Below, in pieces: positions 7,869 to 10,651 of a stretch of 10,651 nt of DNA. The stretch is taken from the NCBI GenBank assembly GCA_035267185.1, contig DATFLY010000079.1, forward strand, positions 1-10,651, given 5' to 3'. The first letter of the stretch is position 1; each line of letters opens with the position of its first letter. The notes below the pieces were generated by a model, which did no database searches, was not told the origin of the DNA, and worked only from the letters and a program-made list of their open reading frames with translations. A program made the translations under genes and the position numbers. The stretch comes from JAUIBE01 sp035267185 (GTDB lineage Bacteria > Pseudomonadota > Gammaproteobacteria > Xanthomonadales > SZUA-36).

Positions 7869-7910
7869 CTGAAACAAGTTAATCTGACATCAATTGGACA
7901 TCCGAACCTG

Positions 7911-9422
7911 TCACGACGGCCTGATATTGGCATTCAGACGGAACAAATTGGTCGGATCATATTCAGCTTTTATTTGGGCCAGGCGCGGATAATTTCCTTC
8001 ATAATTGGCGTTGATCATTTCCTGGGACTCGTTGGCAATTTCGTTGACATACCAGCCACGAGTATACGGCTCCATCGCTTTCCAGTGTTCCCGCACATAT
8101 TCGACATGAGGTGTGCGTTCGCTTCCGGCCGGCCACGACGCGGTTGTGAAAACGCTGGCCAGGGCAAAGCGGTGGGCAAATGCGGTTGAATCAACCGGAA
8201 TACGACTAATGGCTCCACCACTGCACTGGAAAAAGACCTGTGAAGTCCGTTCCGGTGAAGGATCAAAGCCGTCGACAATGGCATCGATCAGGCCATCGCT
8301 CAATTCGCTGATAAAACCGGATTTGAGGTACGAACCGTTGGAGCGTGGATCTGTGCTGTCCCAGGTTTTTTGCTCATCAACATAATCCGTTGCCTGGATA
8401 TTGCTCTGGATTGGCGTGCCAAAACTGAGGATGGGGTCAAGGATGGCATTGGCCTTTTCAGCGTCACCTGAATAACAGGCATAGATCATGGCAATCCCGT
8501 CTGAGCTGCCTTCTTCCGACATCAGGACGAAGTCCAGGTAGAGGTCGTCCGGCGAAGATGCCAGTGAATCACCGTAATGACGTAAAACATCGCGCGCCTG
8601 GTCCAGCGGCCACATACCCATTCCAATGATGACTTCACGTTGCATGGGGTGAAGTTGAAACTCAAACCGGGTGACCACACCAAAGTTTCCGCCGCCGCCT
8701 CTGACACCCCACAACAAATCGGGATTTTCAGTTTCGCTGGCCGTTCGAAGCTGGCCGTCAGCGGTTACCACCTGAACGCTTCTTACATTGTCCAGTGCCA
8801 GGCCAAAGCGCCTTGCGAGTCGACCAAACCCGCCGCCGGTTGTTAATCCACCCACGCCGGTATGAGAAACTGTGCCGGCCGTGGTGACCAGACCATGAGC
8901 CATGGCTTCATGATCCAGTTCACCCAGCAAACTGCCACCAGCCACGAATGCGCGCCGGGATGCAGGATCTACCTGCACGCCGCGATAAGTCGAAAGATCG
9001 ATTTGCATGCCCTGGTTACAGGTTGATTTGCCTGCCCAGCTGTGTCCGCCACACTTGACCGCCACAAGCAGATTCCGCTCGCTGGCGAACTGGATGGCCG
9101 AACCGACATCCGCTGCACCAGTGGGTTGAACAATCATTGCAGGGTATTTGTTGATATCTGCGTTAAGTACATGGCGTGCGGTTTCGTAACCGGCCTGATC
9201 GGGTAACAACAGCTTTCCTCGAAGCGTGCCCCTCAGTTCCTCGACAGAAGCTCGTTCCAGTGTGACTTCAGCGCCATCTCCTGTGACAGCTTCAATGTCA
9301 GATTTCACCTGGGTCATTTCCGCCACGGCTTGTGCCATTGCAGATTGACTCAGCAAGGTAAGTGGAATGGCAGCGGTGGCAGCGGCTGCTGCGGAAGATC
9401 GCAGGAATTGGCGTCGTTTCAT
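7911..9422 (-). CDS. Tat-exported FAD-linked oxidase, berberine bridge enzyme / PCMH type
   Basis: A 503-residue flavoenzyme, normal for the family. The N-terminus KRRQFLRSS followed by an alanine-rich hydrophobic stretch and AMA at 28-30 is a twin-arginine signal, so it is exported folded with FAD bound. The PCMH FAD-binding domain spans about 90-265: KCGGHSWAG contains H127, the expected 8-alpha-histidyl FAD attachment, then VSHTGVGGLTTGGGFG at 185-200 and GGGGNFGVVTRFEF at 242-255. The C-terminal BBE segment is typical (NYPRLAQIKAEYDPTNLFR, near 478-496). The cysteine that gives a second flavin link in bicovalent members is replaced by V185, so a single covalent link is predicted. Family members oxidise alcohols, sugars or alkaloid-like substrates and pass electrons to oxygen; the substrate here cannot be read. 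GAGGA seven bases before the ATG fixes the start. Unlike its exported neighbours it lacks the GFE-type tail. Confidence 0.92.
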   Translation of the reverse strand: MKRRQFLRSSAAAAATAAIPLTLLSQSAMAQAVAEMTQVKSDIEAVTGDGAEVTLERASVEELRGTLRGKLLLPDQAGYETARHVLNADINKYPAMIVQPTGAADVGSAIQFASERNLLVAVKCGGHSWAGKSTCNQGMQIDLSTYRGVQVDPASRRAFVAGGSLLGELDHEAMAHGLVTTAGTVSHTGVGGLTTGGGFGRLARRFGLALDNVRSVQVVTADGQLRTASETENPDLLWGVRGGGGNFGVVTRFEFQLHPMQREVIIGMGMWPLDQARDVLRHYGDSLASSPDDLYLDFVLMSEEGSSDGIAMIYACYSGDAEKANAILDPILSFGTPIQSNIQATDYVDEQKTWDSTDPRSNGSYLKSGFISELSDGLIDAIVDGFDPSPERTSQVFFQCSGGAISRIPVDSTAFAHRFALASVFTTASWPAGSERTPHVEYVREHWKAMEPYTRGWYVNEIANESQEMINANYEGNYPRLAQIKAEYDPTNLFRLNANIRPS

Positions 9423-9510
9423 AAATTAATCCTCTTGGTCTCTCGATGGCTTTTTTTTACAGCCCGGATGGTCAGGCCGGATTCTGATCTGTTCTTGTTC
9501 TTTCTGGAAC

Positions 9511-9535
9511 GGTCAAGTGACCTTGAGAAATGACC
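9511..9535 (-). promoter_or_regulatory. Candidate operator: three GGTCA/TGACC half-sites
   Basis: GGTCA at 9511-9515 and TGACC at 9518-9522 form a palindrome with a two-base centre, and a third TGACC follows at 9531-9535. On the minus strand the cluster includes TTGACC, which could act as a -35 element, though no good -10 box lies at the right distance. It sits about 90-110 bases upstream of the oxidase start, a plausible place for a regulator. Confidence 0.3.
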
Positions 9536-9816
9536 GCCCCGATACCTGTGAGTCAGCGTCTACCGAATGTTGCAGACGTGAGGGTGTAGCACTGTCTCTT
9601 TGCCATTGGAATGGGTCACCTGGTGGGCGGCAATTTCTGAGGAAACTGCAGGAAGAAAAAAGACAGTGATTAATGTAGCCGATTGATGGCTATTTCTGAA
9701 ATTGGCCAATGTGTTCGGTGCCACCATGGCACACAGTGTAGCACCCATGTGGTGGACGTTTGCCGAGTTAGTTTTGCTAAGGCGGTGAAAGGATGGAGGC
9801 TGGTTGGTGCGGAACT

Positions 9817-9847
9817 CCATCCTGCCAGCATGACACTGGCAGGATGG
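9817..9847. repeat. 12-base perfect inverted repeat after the small orphan gene
   Basis: CCATCCTGCCAG (9817-9828) and CTGGCAGGATGG (9836-9847) are exact complements around a seven-base loop. It lies 19 bases after the stop of the 73-residue gene, so a transcription end or mRNA-stabilising hairpin is likely. Neither strand has a T run after it, so it is not a classical intrinsic terminator. Confidence 0.6.
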
Positions 9848-9866
9848 CGCAGACTTCGACTTACGT

Positions 9867-10088
9867 TTAGTTAAAGTACTTGGCGAGACGTCTCAACAGG
9901 GACGGCTGTATTTCGTCAATCCTGCTGTTGGCGGATTTGATTTCAGGAGGGATCAGTATTTGATCAATAACACCGAGCTCCCTGCCCATTGAAGTCGTTA
10001 TCTGGTAGGGCGTGGCCCGACCGGCTCCTCCAATGCATCTCAATTTCTGCTCGCGAAATTCTGTTAACCGAATAATTTGTGGTTTCAT
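9867..10088 (-). CDS. Small hypothetical protein, 73 residues
   Basis: I do not recognise this protein. It starts MKPQIIRLTEFREQ, has no signal peptide or membrane segment, and is fairly basic (several Arg and Lys residues). Hydrophobic stretches (VIDQILIPPEI at 40-50, and the amphipathic end SLLRRLAKYF at 63-72) suggest a small soluble fold. It contains one cysteine (C18) next to IGGAG. Support for a real gene is the ribosome binding site, AGGGAG at 10095-10100, six bases before the ATG and preceded by a second AAGGAG, plus a strong hairpin just after the stop. The upstream DNA is AT-rich and otherwise empty. It could be a small regulator or a modified-peptide precursor, but nothing in the sequence decides this. 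Neighbours give no operon partner: the flanking genes on both sides are separated by roughly 290-440 bases. Confidence 0.6.
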   Translation of the reverse strand: MKPQIIRLTEFREQKLRCIGGAGRATPYQITTSMGRELGVIDQILIPPEIKSANSRIDEIQPSLLRRLAKYFN

Positions 10089-10094
10089 CTAGAA

Positions 10095-10100
10095 CTCCCT
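10095..10100 (-). promoter_or_regulatory. Ribosome binding site of the small orphan gene
   Basis: AGGGAG on the minus strand, six bases from the ATG at 10086-10088, with another purine-rich AAGGAG shortly upstream. It is the main argument that this short frame is translated. Confidence 0.65.
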
Positions 10101-10291
10101 TAACTCCTTTAACCATTCATTCCCTTCGAACGGTTTTCTAATCCACCCTTAGTAATGCATAAACCATGCCATTATTTTTTCTGCATTTTTATTGACAGAG
10201 ATAAACCAAATAAATGCTTTAAATACAGATAGATATGGAGTTTAGCAGGATGATCCACTTAAAGACGCCTGGTGATTTCAGTGACGTTTAG

Positions 10292-10317
10292 TGACAATCG
10301 ATTGCCACAATTTGTCA
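10292..10317. repeat. Overlapping palindromes upstream of the small orphan gene
   Basis: TGACAA (10292-10297) and TTGTCA (10312-10317) are inverted arms, and the perfect 10-base palindrome CAATCGATTG (10295-10304) overlaps the first arm. GTGAC also occurs twice, ten bases apart (10281 and 10291). This could be an operator, but it is about 200 bases from the nearest downstream start. Confidence 0.3.
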
Positions 10318-10325
10318 TAGAACTG

Positions 10326-10357
10326 AAAAAACTCCGTGAACATCTCTGCGCACGGAG
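10326..10357 (-). terminator. Intrinsic terminator of the right-edge gene
   Basis: CTCCGTG (10332-10338) pairs with CACGGAG (10351-10357) around a 12-base loop, and on the minus strand six T residues follow. It lies about 20 bases after the stop at 10378, so it closes the transcript entering from the right edge and isolates the small orphan gene. Confidence 0.8.
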
Positions 10358-10377
10358 CTTTGATTCAGTCAAATGAA

Positions 10378-10650
10378 TCAGAGGCTTTCGAAACCTTCAG
10401 TGAAGTCGAGCCCGGGATTCGGTCCAAGGACAACAGGAGAGTAGTTCAACGACAACTCTTCGGCATACAGCTCAACCGGTCCGGGACTTGGTGGCTCGTT
10501 TGCTTCGAATACGAATGTGGCCATGTGTCCCCATTCGAGAGATGAGTCGGTGTTGGGGGCTGTCCACGTCAATTCCCCATTCTCAATGAGCGAAGACCAG
10601 TCGTTCCCGCCGTCCTGATCGCCATCCAGATACTGTATGTTGCTGATTGC
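10378..10650 (-). CDS. C-terminal 90 residues of an unidentified, probably secreted protein
   Basis: The frame is open from the right window edge to the stop at 10378, so the start lies outside the window; the in-frame TTG at 10572 is not a credible start because coding continues upstream through it. The visible part includes YLDGDQDGGNDWSSLI, LTWTAPNTDSSLEWGHMA and TFVFEANEPPSPGPVEL, a W-, D- and P-rich beta-type pattern often found at the ends of secreted proteins. It closes with LDFTEGFESL, very close to the tails of the 958-residue protein and the M14 carboxypeptidase. No catalytic motif is visible in this piece and no function can be given. An intrinsic terminator follows. Secretion is inferred from composition and tail only. 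Confidence 0.7.
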   Translation of the reverse strand, partial: AISNIQYLDGDQDGGNDWSSLIENGELTWTAPNTDSSLEWGHMATFVFEANEPPSPGPVELYAEELSLNYSPVVLGPNPGLDFTEGFESL

Positions 10651-10651
10651 T

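Larger units (their letters stand above)
9423..9866. other. Intergenic region upstream of the FAD oxidase, 444 bases
   Basis: No convincing gene. It holds the oxidase ribosome binding site (GAGGA at 9430-9434), a group of TGACC half-sites (9511-9535) and a 12-base inverted repeat close to the small upstream gene (9817-9847). The 86-codon minus-strand frame at 9560-9820 starts inside the hairpin, has no usable ribosome binding site and resembles no family. The stretch 9560-9810 may be untranslated leader or decayed sequence; nothing more can be supported. Confidence 0.5.
10089..10377. other. AT-rich intergenic region, 289 bases
   Basis: Contains the leader of the small orphan gene and the terminator of the gene at the right edge. 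The part from about 10150 to 10250 is clearly richer in A and T than its surroundings. On the minus strand no confident promoter is found; on the plus strand TTGACA at 10193-10198 stands without a matching -10 box or downstream gene. A palindromic cluster lies at 10292-10317. Confidence 0.5.

Noticed and set aside
9560..9820. 86-codon minus-strand frame with a possible membrane stretch
   Set aside because: The start lies inside a perfect hairpin, there is no properly spaced ribosome binding site, and the sequence shows no recognisable domain.
9683..9874. 63-codon plus-strand frame with a CxxC-like VRCHHGTQC segment
   Set aside because: It overlaps the hairpin and the end of the small gene, has no ribosome binding site, and looks like a chance frame.
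9885..9894. GAGACGTCTC, containing the MetJ box core AGACGTCT
   Set aside because: It lies within coding sequence at the end of the small gene, is a single copy without a tandem partner, and is far from the methionine-related gene.
10026..10088. Possible double-glycine leader (LRCIGG) of a secreted peptide in the small gene
   Set aside because: The hydrophobic residues expected upstream of the glycine pair are not in the right places, and no processing or export genes are nearby.
10154..10180. AT-rich hairpin followed by T run on the plus strand, like a plus-strand terminator
   Set aside because: The stem has a bulge and is short, and there is no plus-strand gene for it to end.

Overview
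This 10.65-kb window carries seven genes, two of them cut by the window ends, and all of them read on the minus strand. It looks like ordinary chromosome of a Gram-negative bacterium. A gammaproteobacterium of the Xanthomonadales/Chromatiales type (Wenzhouxiangella- or Lysobacter-like) fits best. This placement is inference from the gene set: a Tat-exported berberine-bridge-type oxidase, a secreted M14 carboxypeptidase, large secreted multidomain proteins with short 'GFE'-type C-termini, and a proteobacterial Ada-AlkA fusion. No rRNA, tRNA, CRISPR array, transposase or phage gene was seen.

Left part (1-2762): alkylation repair and sulfur amino acid metabolism. A PLP-dependent trans-sulfuration enzyme (1608-2762) lies upstream of an Ada-AlkA fusion (37-1518). 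The fusion is followed four bases later by the first codons of an ogt-type O6-alkylguanine methyltransferase that runs off the left edge. The fusion has the Ada phosphotriester-sensing and AraC DNA-binding parts but carries a 3-methyladenine glycosylase where classical Ada has its methylguanine transferase. The neighbouring ogt supplies that missing activity.

Middle (3073-9422): exported proteins. From upstream to downstream these are a Tat-signal FAD-linked oxidase (7911-9422), a 958-residue secreted multidomain protein (4912-7788) ending in a strong intrinsic terminator, and an M14 zinc carboxypeptidase with a C-terminal extension (3073-4755). The annotated start of the carboxypeptidase is moved to a GTG because the longer reading frame begins inside the upstream gene's terminator.

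Right part (9423-10651): a gene-poor stretch with one 73-residue orphan gene (9867-10088, good ribosome binding site), then the C-terminal 90 residues of another protein entering from the right edge, followed by its own terminator.

The most interesting cross-gene signal is that three separate proteins (carboxypeptidase, 958-residue protein, right-edge protein) end in the same kind of short tail, roughly [F/L]-[D/E]-F-x-x-[G/S]-F-E-x-x, at or within four residues of the stop codon. The proteins are otherwise unrelated as far as can be read. This suggests a shared C-terminal sorting or processing tag without a membrane segment. No clearly new multi-gene defence or mobile system was found.
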